Shown one piece after another: positions 1 through 11,059 of a stretch of 64,000 bases of DNA (position 1 is its first letter; each line of letters begins with the position of its first letter). The notes under the pieces were generated by a model. That model searched no databases, was not told the origin of the DNA, and saw nothing but the letters and a program-made list of their open reading frames with translations. Position numbers and translations under genes: made by a program. The stretch comes from Gymnopus androsaceus JB14. Taxonomy: Eukaryota > Basidiomycota > Agaricomycetes > Agaricales > Omphalotaceae. The stretch covers positions 1-64,000 of the forward strand of contig ML769567.1 of assembly GCA_009733575.1 (NCBI GenBank). Direction: 5' to 3'.

Positions 1-687
1 CAAAATCTTGTGCAGATCTTCATCAATTATTGCATGTTATCATTTAGAAGACGACCAGCAAGTTCACGTCATTCAGAAATCACTTCTCCAGCACAGGAGC
101 GCATCATAAGAAAAAGTTTGATGACCTCTGCATCAGAGGTCCAATGGAATGGGAGATTGGCGGAGATGGTTGCACGGATGAATTGGTGTTTGATAAAATT
201 GACATCCTCGGGTGTGAATGGAATGTTAAGACCCTTCGGAAACTTTAGGGTTTTCTGAACATGTGTCTCCACTTGTGTGAGCTTTTTCCGCTTCTTTGGT
301 CGTGAAACTCCACTGTCTGACAACTCATCATCTCCATCAGAAGCAGCATCTCTGACTCTTTCCCATCTCTTTCTTGCTTCGCAACTTTCCGCGCCTTTTT
401 GGAGGCATGTGGGTGGCAGATTTCTTGCCGTTGATGCTCGGAACATTTTCACAAGCTATTCAATCTTGCATTAAACATCATACATTAGCAAGGCAAATTC
501 ACGTACCTCCTTTGAACCAAGCGTAAGTTATCTGTGAGATTTCTGCTCTGTTTTCATCAAGCTCTATCGGCAAGCCTTCCAGTCGATGTCGTTTGAGGCA
601 GGCAAGGCAGAAAGCATGATAATGTGAAGAGTTCTTCTTTTCACCCTGGTGGAAGAACTCCCAAAGAGGACCTTTCTTGGGTGGCAT
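1..687 (-). pseudogene. hAT-family transposase N-terminus, decayed and cut by the window edge
   Basis: Two minus-strand exons read as the start of a basidiomycete hAT transposase. The first (687-499) encodes a BED-finger-like segment with a CLACLKRH stretch. The second (452-69) has a lysine-rich linker followed by the family-like block ISANLPFHW...VIKLFLMMRS. The frame then meets a stop at 69-71, but the family-like sequence continues in frame behind it (RELAGRLLNDNM) and meets another stop further on. The element is therefore inactive at the protein level. The rest lies outside the window. The family assignment rests on recalled resemblance, so it is moderate rather than certain. Confidence 0.6.
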
Positions 688-893
688 TCGAGGACACCGA
701 TGTCAATAAACTAAACGATTTGCAGTGCAAGATTGCGGCGCATCAATTTGCTGTGCAAGAGCACGGCACGTCAAATTCCGATTTCTTATGTCATCCTTAA
801 TTAAGGGTTATTAAGGATTGCTTTCAATACTAAGGCTTATGTTAAGGGTCTTATTAAGGCTTAAGGGTTAATGACAACACTGAAATTAGCTCC

Positions 894-1477
894 CTACAAG
901 TTTCTATTATGATCCACCTTGAAGAATACATCATGATTAGGAAGAATATTGTTCATGTTGTGATGAGGATCATTGGGAGCATGGGGTATTCCAAACCGCA
1001 ATGGATCCTTAATTGCTTGAAAAGTACTGGCCATTTTTGAGGCATGAAGATCCAGGTTGTGTTGAGTAGAGATCTTCTCCACTAGCTCATTGGGTAATTT
1101 ATTGAGAGCCATCTTGGCCATTTTAACATGGTTCAGGTCATTAGGGTTAACCTGTAGTGCATGATTAGGCAATCTTTGTTCATGTGCATGCTCAGCTTGT
1201 TCCTGATGACTACCAGCTCCTTCATGATGACTAGTTGATGAGCCTTCACTAGGCATACTGAGCGGATGTGTATGTCTTTGGGGTTGAGTATGCTGGTGCT
1301 GAAAAGGAAAGATGAAAAACAAACCTTAGTGGGAGCGGAAATCTCTATGGACGTAGAACAAGCATGAGCCTTTTGCTTCCCTTTTGGGTTATAAGTAAGA
1401 TTGGCTTTGGCAATGGTACTACGAGTTGCTAACAAGCTGTTGGTCTGTTGGTTCAAATAGTGTAGAGCAATCAACAC
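894..1477 (-). CDS. Putative 5' ORF of an LTR-type element (gag-like position), incomplete
   Basis: A minus-strand reading frame begins just downstream of the LTR-like repeat at 1488-2160. It runs through ...STIAKANLTYNPKGKQKAH, crosses a possible 26-base GT-AG intron (about 1296-1321), and continues as a His/Asn-rich segment (STSHHEGAGSHQEQAEHAHE, then KMALNKLPNELVEKIS) to a stop at 894. Position and orientation, directly behind an LTR-like sequence, suggest a gag-like first ORF. No zinc knuckle, protease, reverse transcriptase or integrase follows, and I do not recognise the protein. The 26-base intron is unusually short; without it the frames do not join. Confidence 0.35.
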
Positions 1478-1487
1478 TAAGCGATTG

Positions 1488-2160
1488 GAACACAGAGGGT
1501 TTGGCTATCAATTTAAATAGCAAGGGTGCATTGTCAAAGGTTCCGCAAATAAAATACTCTATTTGTCTCTCAAAAGTGACTGGTGTTTCTCGAAGTGATG
1601 CTGGTAGACGATTGAAGGGTAGGATCTCCTTTTCTAATCAATCTATACTGATTCAGGGCAATGATAGGGGCAACAATATAACAATGACAACAAAAAGAAC
1701 CACCAACAATATGGCTTGGTTCAACAAAGTGATTCCCAACAGTAGGGCAAAACCACTCAGGACAACAGACAGTTTGTTTCCTGTACACCTGAGCTCAGTC
1801 GCAACAGATGGTCATTTCTCAGTGGTCACACTAGACTCCTTGAAACTAAAACAACAATTTGACTTGGTATAAGTCTGGGGTTTTCACAGTCATCAGGATT
1901 ATAAGTCTCTAACGCTGGGCGCAATAAACAACTCTTTTCCATACCACACGAAGTATTACTTTGGTTCACAAGGGAGTGGTATCTTTCCTGTCTCAGCCAT
2001 AGCTATGTCAATGAGGATTCACACTAGCAACAAATGAGGTCCAAAGGTAACTTGTTTTGCAAAGGAAATATAGCTAGGCTTTTATACTACTCTCAGCCAG
2101 ACGCCGGTTAAATAATAAGGTACTTCAAGAATCCAGAGAAATGGTACAACTTATTCAGAA
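1488..2160 (-). repeat. LTR-like repeat, copy A (inverted relative to copy B at 4428-5096)
   Basis: The reverse complement of this ~673-base segment matches 4428-5096 nearly base for base. Homology starts at a shared GAATAAGTTGTACCATTTCTC-type edge (around 2160/4428) and stops abruptly at 1488/5096. On the minus strand it carries a TATAAAAG box (around 2085-2093) and is followed by a leader that recurs at 6899-6941. These features fit a long terminal repeat better than a gene. An ORF on the plus strand (1426-1872) and its counterpart in copy B are conserved only because the DNA is duplicated. Confidence 0.6.
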
Positions 2161-2209
2161 AAAGGAGAAATCATAATAAAGTAGTCCATATATGCATATA
2201 TCTGCACCC

Positions 2210-3179
2210 CTAATGTCTGTTCATCTGCTTCTTATGGGCATTATACCCTATTTCTATCTGGGTTATACACCTTTGGTCCTTTCCTGGGCAACGTGTACTG
2301 CTTTGTAGCTGACGCATGTCCAGAGAAGGATCCACCTTAGGTGGTGGAGGAACAGAAACCGCAGAGACAATGTGGCAACCCTCAGCAGTCGAAGGATCAA
2401 ACGGAATAGGAGTAGGCATGGCAGTAGTGACCCCTAACTCTCGGATATGCGCCTAAAAATGCGAGAACTGAGCAAAATTGCTAGATTAGGAATGAAACAA
2501 AAAACAGACCTGTACAACCTGTAAAAAGTCGGCACCCAGATTAAGGGGATCCAACCAGAAAGTATGGAAGTGCAGAAATGTGTGGTTGGCCAGGAAGCAA
2601 AAGGTAAGACAGTAATGGAAGACAGAGAATGTTGGACAATTGACGCGAGCTATCCAATTCGTGAAGATATAGTTCTGCAAAAAAGAAAAAAGAGCATAAG
2701 AAAAATAAAGAATAATAAAAGAGAATGGAAGAGAAAAATGAACAAACCAAAGAGGGCTCCAAATGAATCATAAATTCTGCTAGAGCAGTGGGCAGATCAT
2801 GTGCCTCATTGGTCCCCACCTGAGCTTCAAAACAACGGAGTGCATGGGCCAAAAAGAAGCAATGAGCGTGCAGGTGCCACCCATTGGCAAACATAAAATC
2901 TGCTTGTGGATGTGTAGGGAACCACTCAGCAAGACAGGCTGAATAAATGGAAGAAGGTGGAATAACCTGTCCCTCAATAATAAATGCACTGGCTTCAGGG
3001 TCAGAAGGAGTTGCAAGGATTGCGGCCGCTGGGTCCTTGAAAATGCGATGGTCAAAGGCAGAAGGACAATTACAAAGATAAACTGCAGCGCTAGCGGGAG
3101 TAGACTCTTGTGACCATGGAAGAAAGTAAGTGGAGGGCAAGTCAGACCAGACTTGATTGTTGTAATGGGCCATGGACAT
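2210..3179 (-). CDS. Three-exon gene of unknown function inside LTR-like sequence
   Basis: Exons 3179-2748, 2674-2510 and 2452-2210 all join in phase 0 through introns with clean GT and AG ends (74 and 57 bases), giving 279 residues. The protein begins MSMAHYNNQVWSDLP. Its middle is rich in aromatic, His and Cys residues (ANGWHLHAHCFFLAHALRC), and the tail is Pro-rich then basic. No signal peptide or known domain is apparent. I start at 3179 because the first residues upstream in the same frame read like leader sequence. The gene lies between the two inverted LTR-like repeats, downstream of an LTR-like end at about 3640-3750 on the same strand. It may be cargo or the own ORF of a non-autonomous retroelement. 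The intact splice frame argues that it is, or recently was, a real gene. Confidence 0.55.
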
Positions 3180-3619
3180 TGTGGATAGATGAAAGTGGCA
3201 GAGATGGTGAAAGTAGAAAGGAAAAAGACAAGAGTGAAAATTTTTAAACCCAAACTGTTTAAATGCAACTAACCAAGTCACGCTGAATCAGCGACTGGGA
3301 AAAAGGGTTCGCTGTGATATACCTGAAACGGTAAAGTGGGGACTTGAGAATGTATGATGGAAAAGAAGTGCTTTAATGGTGAACTTGTCTAAAAAGTTAA
3401 TCAAAGTACTTACTAGGGAGCACCCAATCAAAATTTGAGTGTCAAAACACTGAATATGATCGGAGAAGCTGATGGACCATGTGGCAATGATCAATAACAG
3501 CAGTATAGACTGGCACAGAATGGTAGAAGTCCCCTCGAAAGCAAAAGTGGATAAATTGACAGGATACCAGTCTACAGACATCAAACCAAGACTTCTAGAA
3601 GTGACCGAGGATGGTCAGG

Positions 3620-3760
3620 ACTTTTAGTTTGGGGGAGATAATACACCGAATTTTTGGCAAGACCTTGAGAACACGATTCTTGACAAGTTTGCTTCTAGAG
3701 ACGGTATAAGAGAGCTATAGTGAGCCCGAGCTGATAGCTGTAACAAGTCTAATAAGTGTG
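3620..3760 (-). repeat. LTR-like 3' end
   Basis: On the minus strand this stretch contains a ~22-base string (ctatcagctcgggctcacta core) and a terminal GGTGTATTA motif. The string recurs on the plus strand near 6788-6810, where a similar GGTGTATCA end precedes a retroelement-type leader. The shared pieces are short and the sequence between them is diverged, so this is a relic or a different subfamily. The boundaries are approximate. Confidence 0.35.
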
Positions 3761-4427
3761 GAAGTACTCAGACTAACAGAGCCACAGTATTAAACTGAAT
3801 ATCAGCTCTAAGTAGTTTGTAGGAATCCGTAGTCCAGTAGTGGAGTCTTACTGGCATGTCAATGCCAGAACTCATATTAAAAGAGCATTGCCCACATAGA
3901 CTCGAGCTCCAAAGGATACACTCTGAAGACAAGTAACTCAGGGATTATGGAAGGATATAGACTTCGCAAAATGGGACAGAACCAATTCCAGTGGGCTGAT
4001 GCTGAGATTGTCATGATAGCCGAAGGGTACTTTGAAGCTTGATACTGAGGAAGTGCTAATAATCTGTTTGGCACCGAACAACGGATAAACGGTGTATGCC
4101 AAAAGAACAATACAAGAGCAGAAGGATTGATGAAGCCAAGAGAGCATACATAGACCCTTGAAGTGACGTGTACCAGTATCGGAAGGTGTACATGTCTGCC
4201 GAGAGATGGAAGAAACGACGCGTAATAGACAGAGATTTGAGCCAGGAGAATAACACTGTACATTAGTTGGTGTTTTCACACATGAATATACTGCAGGGAT
4301 ATAGAGATATGGGTATGGTTGGAAGCTACGAGGACAGAGAATGATAATATGAAAGAAGGAAAGGAGGACACAATAAGTTACAACAAGAAACAGAACTATG
4401 ATGGGATTAGTGAGCATGGCACTGGAG

Positions 4428-5096
4428 AATAAGTTGTACCATTTCTCCGGATTCTTGAAGTACCTTATTATTTAACTGGCGTCTGGCTGAGAGTAGTATA
4501 AAAGCCTAGCTATATTTCCTTTGCAAAACAAGTTACCTTTGGACCTCATTTGTTGCTAGTGTGAATCCTTGTTGACATAGCTACAGCTGAGACAGGAAAG
4601 ATACCACTCCCTTGTGAACCAAAGTAATACTTCGTGTAGTATGGAAAGAGTTGTTTATTGCACCCAGCGTTAGAGACTTATAATCCTGACAACTGTGAAA
4701 ACCCCGACTTATACCCAGTCAAATTGTTGTTTTAGTTTCAAGGAGTCTAGTGTACCATATCATGAAATGACCATCTGTTGCGACTGAGCTCAGGTGTACA
4801 GGAAACAAACTGTCTGTTGTCCTGAGTGGTTTTGCCCTACTGTTGGGAATCACTTTGTTGAACAAGCCATATTGTTGGTGGTTCTTTTTGTTGTCATTGT
4901 TATATTGTTGCCCCTATCATTGCCCTGAATCAGTATAGATTGATTAGAAAAGGAGATCCTATCCTTCAATTGTCTACCAGCATCACTTTGAGAAACACCA
5001 GTCACTTTCGAGAGACAGCTAGAGTATTTTCTTTGCGGAACCTTTGACAATGCACCCTCACTATTTAAATTGATAGCCAAAACCCCTGTGCTCCGA
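4428..5096 (+). repeat. LTR-like repeat, copy B
   Basis: This is the inverted partner of 1488-2160, about 669 bases. It carries TATAAAAG at 4497-4504 in the same relative position as copy A. Most differences from copy A are single substitutions, implying fairly recent divergence. Copy B is not followed by the leader and ORF that follow copy A, so it looks like a solo or truncated copy. Confidence 0.6.
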
Positions 5097-7592
5097 TGAT
5101 GAGTTAGATTTGTGCTAGGTATGAAAACCAACCAAACAACAATCACCCAATCAGATACAATCCAAAAGGTTTAATCTAATGCGAGGAAGGAGGTTGTCGA
5201 AGGTTCCCTCGACTACTAATTGATTTGAAGAGAAAAACACTTGACAGTTAACACAGATAGTGCGCAATGAACAAGGTTTTATATTTGGAGGGAGGTTTTG
5301 AAAAGCCAACTAACATACGACGACACGCTGAACTAATCAAGGGGAAAGCAAAACACCAAAGCACGGGCCAAGTACGCCGACTCAACAAACAACTTTGTGT
5401 ATCTCGGGAGCCTTTACGTCGGCTGCGCAATGATACTCCAACTCTCAGGATTCCCGCGAGTTACCTAAACAAGCTTATACGACCGCCATGCAAGTCACTC
5501 AAGTAGGCGTTTTTAACCACACTCAGCAAAGAGTGGGCAAGGGGTAGAATCTGTTGGTAAGCTAGGTAACACTCCAAGAAGCTCCTCCCTAAAACTAGAC
5601 CAAGCCAACACTTGGGTCCAAGACCTTTCCTAATCAACAACGGGTCAGTCGAGGTGTGCACATTAGCTCCACCTGCAGTCCTAAGACTGATATGACCTCT
5701 CTTTGAGATGAAAACCAGGAATGCTCGACTTAATAGCCGGGAAGTAGAATGATTGCCTCAGTATTATCGAGGTTACCAAGAAAAGTGCCTACCCATTTCA
5801 AAGGTTGCAGAGGACAATGCAGACGCGTCTGAGCATGTACAAATCACTACAGGTCTAGGATAGAACTGCATTTCAGGTATCAAGTCTAACTTGTCATCGA
5901 CTCATTTCGATCAGTACGTCATGGAGATAGCTACCCTTATATACCTGAGGACGAGATACTATGAAAAATAGGGAAAATGATGGTAGAAACTTGTTAGTGC
6001 AGATATAGGATGAAACAGAGTACAGTAAAATAGGAAAAGATAAATAATGTCCAATATATGCGAGGGTATCTATGGTTTTGCCTTGACGTTTTCCTGCCTT
6101 GTTCGTTTGTCTTCCTCGATTGGGTTGACTTTTAGGATTTTGGTCCGAATTGACTCGAGTCATTTGCCTTTTTACAAGGCTCGCCAGTTCCTTTAGCAGA
6201 ACAGCCCTCAGAAGTATATCTATGTTTTTCCTTGCCAATGGGAGACTGGTTATTATCCCTAGTTCCGCGCGGTCTCGAGTCTAGATGCCTGGTAGCATAT
6301 GGATCTCGGTAAAACGCTGAGGCTCGGATAGAAACACTCCTTGGTCCTTCCATGCTCTAGAAGTAGCTACAGCAAGTGGGTCGTGTGGTCGTGTTGGACT
6401 GCCACGGCTATCTGCCTGGGCGCTTTCCTGTGAGCGTCAACTTTGAGGGCACCCGTTAGGGTACTTCCTCATCTCAGTCCACCTTGCTTCGTTTAATAAA
6501 CTTGAGTGTCGTTTAGACTCCTTGGTGAGCTGATCGCGGAAGTGATGCCTCGTTAAGACTTCGATCCCTTGGGTATATCCTTTGATGACCTAGCCTAGTA
6601 TAACTAGTATGTGGGCTCGTTTATCTGCCTCGGTCAGCAACTTGTTATCCAGCAAGCTTGCCTCGCTACACCATACCGCACATAGGACTTTGATTGAGGT
6701 GCATTCACAAAGTTAAGTATGGTACCATTGCGTGGACCGTTACTCTGCAACCTCTTGGGTAGAATAGGTCCTCGGTAGATTTTAACTATCAGCTCGGGCT
6801 CACTATAGTTCTCTTATTGATCGTGTTTTGTTACTAACAGAACCTAGGATTATTGGTTCTGCGCAGTTCTAGCCTTAGCCAAAAAATTGGTGTATCACCA
6901 ATCGCTTAGTGTTGATTGCTCTACACTACTTGAACCAACGGACCCACGGCTCATTAACGCTTGTTTAGGTGAGTGGCTGTGTTGTTTATTTATGTTTCAT
7001 TCTTTATAGTTCATTGACACATGGACGATCTTGTATGATCATTTGATCCTTGATCATAGGTCTTGATCATCTGACCATCCTTCAATCACTTCAATCACAC
7101 CTCATGCTAGGATGCTGCATTCGGTGCTGGATACACATGTACAATCACTTTTGACTTACAGACATTGATACTGTTGTACTTCATAGTTTCATGCATTGTT
7201 ACAGTATGTACAGTGCATAGGGTTATGGGTCTAGGGCTTGTACACTAGTATATATAGTAGTTGTAGCTGTAGCTTAGTCCTTAGCTTCAATCTCATCAAT
7301 ACCTCCTAGTCCTCAATTCATTCTTGTTCTCTTTTCCTCATTGTCCTTGCTATTGCCTAAGTCTGAAGTCGTGATGCCTGGTACCTCGTGTTGTGAGGAA
7401 TTAGTCACTGACATATCCTAGCTATAATCACATGTACATAACTAGCAAACAACATTAATCAAATGATATCAATACATAGGAATGTGATTTTGGTGATTGG
7501 TAAGCTGATGTTGAATATCATGGTACAAAGTACCTAACCATGTCACATGATGTGTCCATAATTGCGAGCATATCTTTCAACAGGATATACAT
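5097..7592. other. Transposon debris, no convincing gene
   Basis: Only short unsupported ORFs occur here. A plus-strand LTR-like end with GGTGTATCA lies near 6785-6898. It is followed at 6899-6941 by a leader nearly identical to the one behind LTR-like copy A (reverse complement of 1448-1489). The A/T-rich segment 7130-7430, with tatatata and a run of ccttagcttcaatctcatc-type sequence, could be another solo LTR, but I could not fix its ends. Confidence 0.4.
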
Positions 7593-10173
7593 TTACTCAA
7601 TAAGATTGATGAAGCTCAGCTCTGCATGCTTGAACAGCTCAAACAGACAATTGATTGCTGCCCTTCTGACATACAAGCTGTCATCTTTCAAGGACTCCAG
7701 AATCCTAGATATAGCAGTTTCAATGAGGGGATGGGATTTTTCTAAACCTTCTATTAGAATGGTTTTCCATGAAATATCAACTTGGAAAGGAGCTCACCAT
7801 CCTTGGAAATTTCAGACAGACAGTTGATTGCTGCCCTTCTGACATACCAGCTGTCATCTTTCAAGGACTCCAGAATCCTAGACATGGCAGGTGCAATGAG
7901 GGGATGGAATTTCTCTCAACCTTCCATTAGAATGGTTTCCATGAAATATCAACTTGGAAAGGAGCTCACCATGCTTGCGAAAGCTCAGACAGACAATTGA
8001 TTGCTGCTTTTCTGACATACAAGCTGTCATCTTTCAAGGACTCCAGAATCCTAGACATAGCAGGTGCAATGAGGGGATGGAATTTCTCTAAACCATTCTA
8101 TTAGAATGGTTTTCATGAAATATCAACTTGGAAAGGAGCTCACCAGTGCTTGGAAATCTCAGACAGAAAATTGACTGTTGCTCTTCCAACATCTTCATCT
8201 GTCATCTTTCAAGGACTCCAGAATACCTAGACATGGCAGGTGCAATGAGGGGATGGAATTTCTCTAAACCTTCTATTAGAATGGATTTCCATGAAATATC
8301 AACTTGGAAAGGAGCTTACCATCCTTGGAAAGTCTTAGACAGACAATTGATTGCTGCCCTTCTGACATACTCAGCTGTCATCTTTCAAGGACTCCAGAAT
8401 CCTAGACATAGCAGGTGCAATGAGGGGATGGAATTTCTCTAAACCTTCTATTAGAATGGTTTTCATGAAATATCAACTTGGAAAGGAGCTCACCATGCCT
8501 TGGAAAGCTCAGACAGATAATTGACTTGCTGCCCTTCTGACATACCAGCTGTCATCTTTCAAGGACTCTAGAATCCTAGACATAGCAGGTTCAACGAGAG
8601 GATGGAATTTCTCTAACCTTCTATTAGAATGGTTTTCATGAAATATCAAACTTGGAAAGGAGCTCACCATCCTTGGAAAGTCTCAGACAGACAATTGACT
8701 TGCTGCCCTTCTGACATACACAGGTGTCATCTTTGAAGGAATCCAGTAATCCTAGACATGGCAGGTGCAATGAAGGGATGGATTTCTCTAAACCTTCTAT
8801 TTAGAATGGTTTCCAAGACATATCAATTTGGAAAGGAGCTCACCATGCTTTGGAAATCTCAGACAGACAATTGACTGGTTGCTCTTCTGACATCTTCATC
8901 TGTCATCTTTCAAGGACTCCAGAATCCTAGACATGGCAGGTGCAATGAGGGGATGGAATTTCTCTAAACCTTCTATTAGACTGGTTTCCACGAAATATCA
9001 ACTTGGAAAGGAAGTTCACCATCATTGGAATCTCAGACAGAAAATTGACTGTTGCTCTTCTGACATCTTCATCTGTATCTTTCAAGGACTCCAGAATCCT
9101 AAACATAGCAGGTGCAATGAGGGGATGGAATTTCTCTAAACCTTCTATTAGAATGATTTTCATGAAATATCAACTTGGAAAGGAGCTCACCATCCTTGGA
9201 AAGCTCAGACAGACAATTGATTGCTGCCCTTCTGACATACCAGCTGTCATCTTTCAAGGACTCTAGAGTCCTAGACATAGCAGGTTCAATGAGAGGATGG
9301 AATTTCTCTAAACCTTCTGTTAGAATGGTTTCCATGAAATATCAACTTGGAAAGGAGCTAACCATCCTTGGAAATCTCAGACAGAAAATTGACTGTTGCT
9401 CTTCCGACATCTTCATCCGTATCTTTCAAGGACTCCAGAATCCTTGACATGGCAGGTGCAATGAGGGGATGGAATTTCTCTAAACCTTCTATTAGAATGG
9501 TTTCCATGAAATATCAACTTGGAAAGGAGCTCACCATCCTTGGAAAGCTCAGACAGACAATTGATTGCTGCCCTTCTGACATACAAGCTTTCATCTTTCA
9601 AGGACTCTAGAATCCTAGACATAGCAGGTTCAATGAGAGGATGGAATTTCTCTAAACCTTCTATTAGAATGGTTTCCATGAAATATCAACTCGGAAAGGA
9701 GCTCACCATACTTGGAAATCTCAGGCAGACAATTGATTGCTGCCATTCTGACATACAAGCTGTCATCTTTCAAGGCCTCCAGAATCCTAGGCATAGCAGG
9801 TGCAATGAGGGGATGGAATTTCTCTAAACCTTCTATTAGAATGGTTTCCATGAAATATCAACTTGGAATGGAGCTCACCATACTTGGAAAGCTCAGACAG
9901 ATAATTGATTGCTGCCCTTCCGACATCGTCATCTGTATCTTTCAAGGACTCCAGAATCCTAGACATAGCAGGTGCAATGAGGGGATGGAATTTCTCTAAA
10001 ACTTCTATTAGAATGGTTTCCATGTAATATCAACTTGGAAAGGAGCTCACCATGCTTTGATAGTTTAGACAGGTGATTAAGTGCAGCCTGTCTAGTAGAC
10101 ACACGGTTATCTTTCAAAAGCTCCATAATTCTTGGCAGAGCAGCTGCCATAATAGGATGGAATTTCTCTATAC
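7593..10173 (-). repeat. Tandem array of exon-intron HEAT units, period about 172 bases
   Basis: Each unit is an exon of about 126 bases plus an intron of about 46. The exon encodes one HEAT repeat of 42 residues, approximately EGLEKFHPLIAPAMSRILES followed by a LKDDS..VRRAAINCLSELSKD helix. By my count exons run 7593-7750 (terminal), 7798-7923, 7970-8097, 8144-8272, 8320-8447, 8494-8620, 8668-8796, 8844-8972, 9020-9144, 9191-9316, 9363-9488, 9535-9660, 9707-9832, 9879-10004 and 10051-10173 (divergent). Introns begin GTGAGCTCC (one GTTAGC, one GTAAGC) and end CTAATAG. Both exon edges are phase 1, so whole units can be added or lost in frame. Introns are as conserved as exons. Confidence 0.9.
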
Positions 10174-10826
10174 CTCAAAGTTCATACTGCAGTATTTTCC
10201 TTCAAATAAAAACTTGGGGGACTCACCATACTTTACCAGCTCAGACAAGCAGTACACTGCTCCTTCCCTGGCACGTGAACTTTTATCCATTAAGAGCACT
10301 GCAATTCTTGATCCCACAGTCAATGGCAGAACCCCAGATGACACCATTATTGTTGACATAATCCGGTGAAGGGCCTCTATGGCAGCACCCACAGAACCGG
10401 GCTAATTAAGAATCTCACACCAGTACTGAAGCTTGATCTCAACTGAGATTTGAACTTTAGTATTGGGTGCCTTTGAACCTGTTCCAAATGCTGCCTTGAG
10501 ATGCTTCAGCCAGAATTGACAAGCATATGAGAGTTCAGCTTTTATGTATTGTTTGCAATGCCCTCCAAAATAAACCTCTTGGGATTCAGGATTGTATGAG
10601 AGGTTCAGGCTATCCATATTGAACTGTAGCTCATTATTAAGTATTTCAAGGCAGGTTCTGCCAAGAGCAAAGTGATAGTCTGGAATGTCAACACAGAATT
10701 CCTTGCTGCGTATGCCATCACCCAGAAACTCATAGAATGAGGCATGAATAGGCTCAATAGGTCTGTAGCGGCAGTGCGAGTTTTTAAGGAGTGACTCCAC
10801 GGAAGCCAAGAGCCTGGTAAGCTGTA

Positions 10827-11059
10827 CTCGTGCCCACGGAAAGTGACGGTCCGGTAGCCGGATGCCTCTCACTTTCAATATGCTTCTCATCATGGCTACA
10901 CCCATCTTTTGCACTCCAATTTTTTTGAGGGAGGCAATATGTCCTAATACAATATTACTATCCAGTTAAAATTCTGTGTGTCCCCAGTTAGCCTTCAAGA
11001 CAGGCTCAATAATCAAGCTTCTGTCTAATCCCCGGCCCGTCACTTTCCGTGGGCACGAG
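10827..11059. mobile_element. 233-base MITE with ~28-base terminal inverted repeats and TA target duplication
   Basis: The ends are inverted copies starting CTCGTGCCCACGGAAAGTGA and continuing for 28 bases with one mismatch. The element is flanked by TA at 10825-10826 and 11060-11061. Removing the element plus one TA restores an uninterrupted minus-strand frame (...GKFDGL then QLTRLLASVESLL...) through the NACHT C-terminal region. That proves insertion into coding sequence rather than into an intron. TA duplication and TIR style fit a Tc1/mariner-like family. No transposase is encoded. Confidence 0.85.

Noticed and set aside
894..1322. A stand-alone His-rich protein gene
   Set aside because: Its start region MFFIFPF is intron-like pyrimidine sequence; the frame makes more sense as the second exon of the element ORF.
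1488..5096. A DNA transposon with 670-base terminal inverted repeats
   Set aside because: No target duplication or transposase is visible, and TATA boxes with a following leader fit LTRs in opposite orientation better. It remains possible.
7540..9999. Many overlapping plus-strand ORFs of 70 to 104 codons over the HEAT array
   Set aside because: They are antisense shadows repeated with the array; splice sites and HEAT sequence are on the minus strand.
7640..10150. Regular array with short conserved spacers, at first sight CRISPR-like
   Set aside because: The period is ~172 bases, the genome is eukaryotic, and the repeats translate as HEAT units with splice sites.
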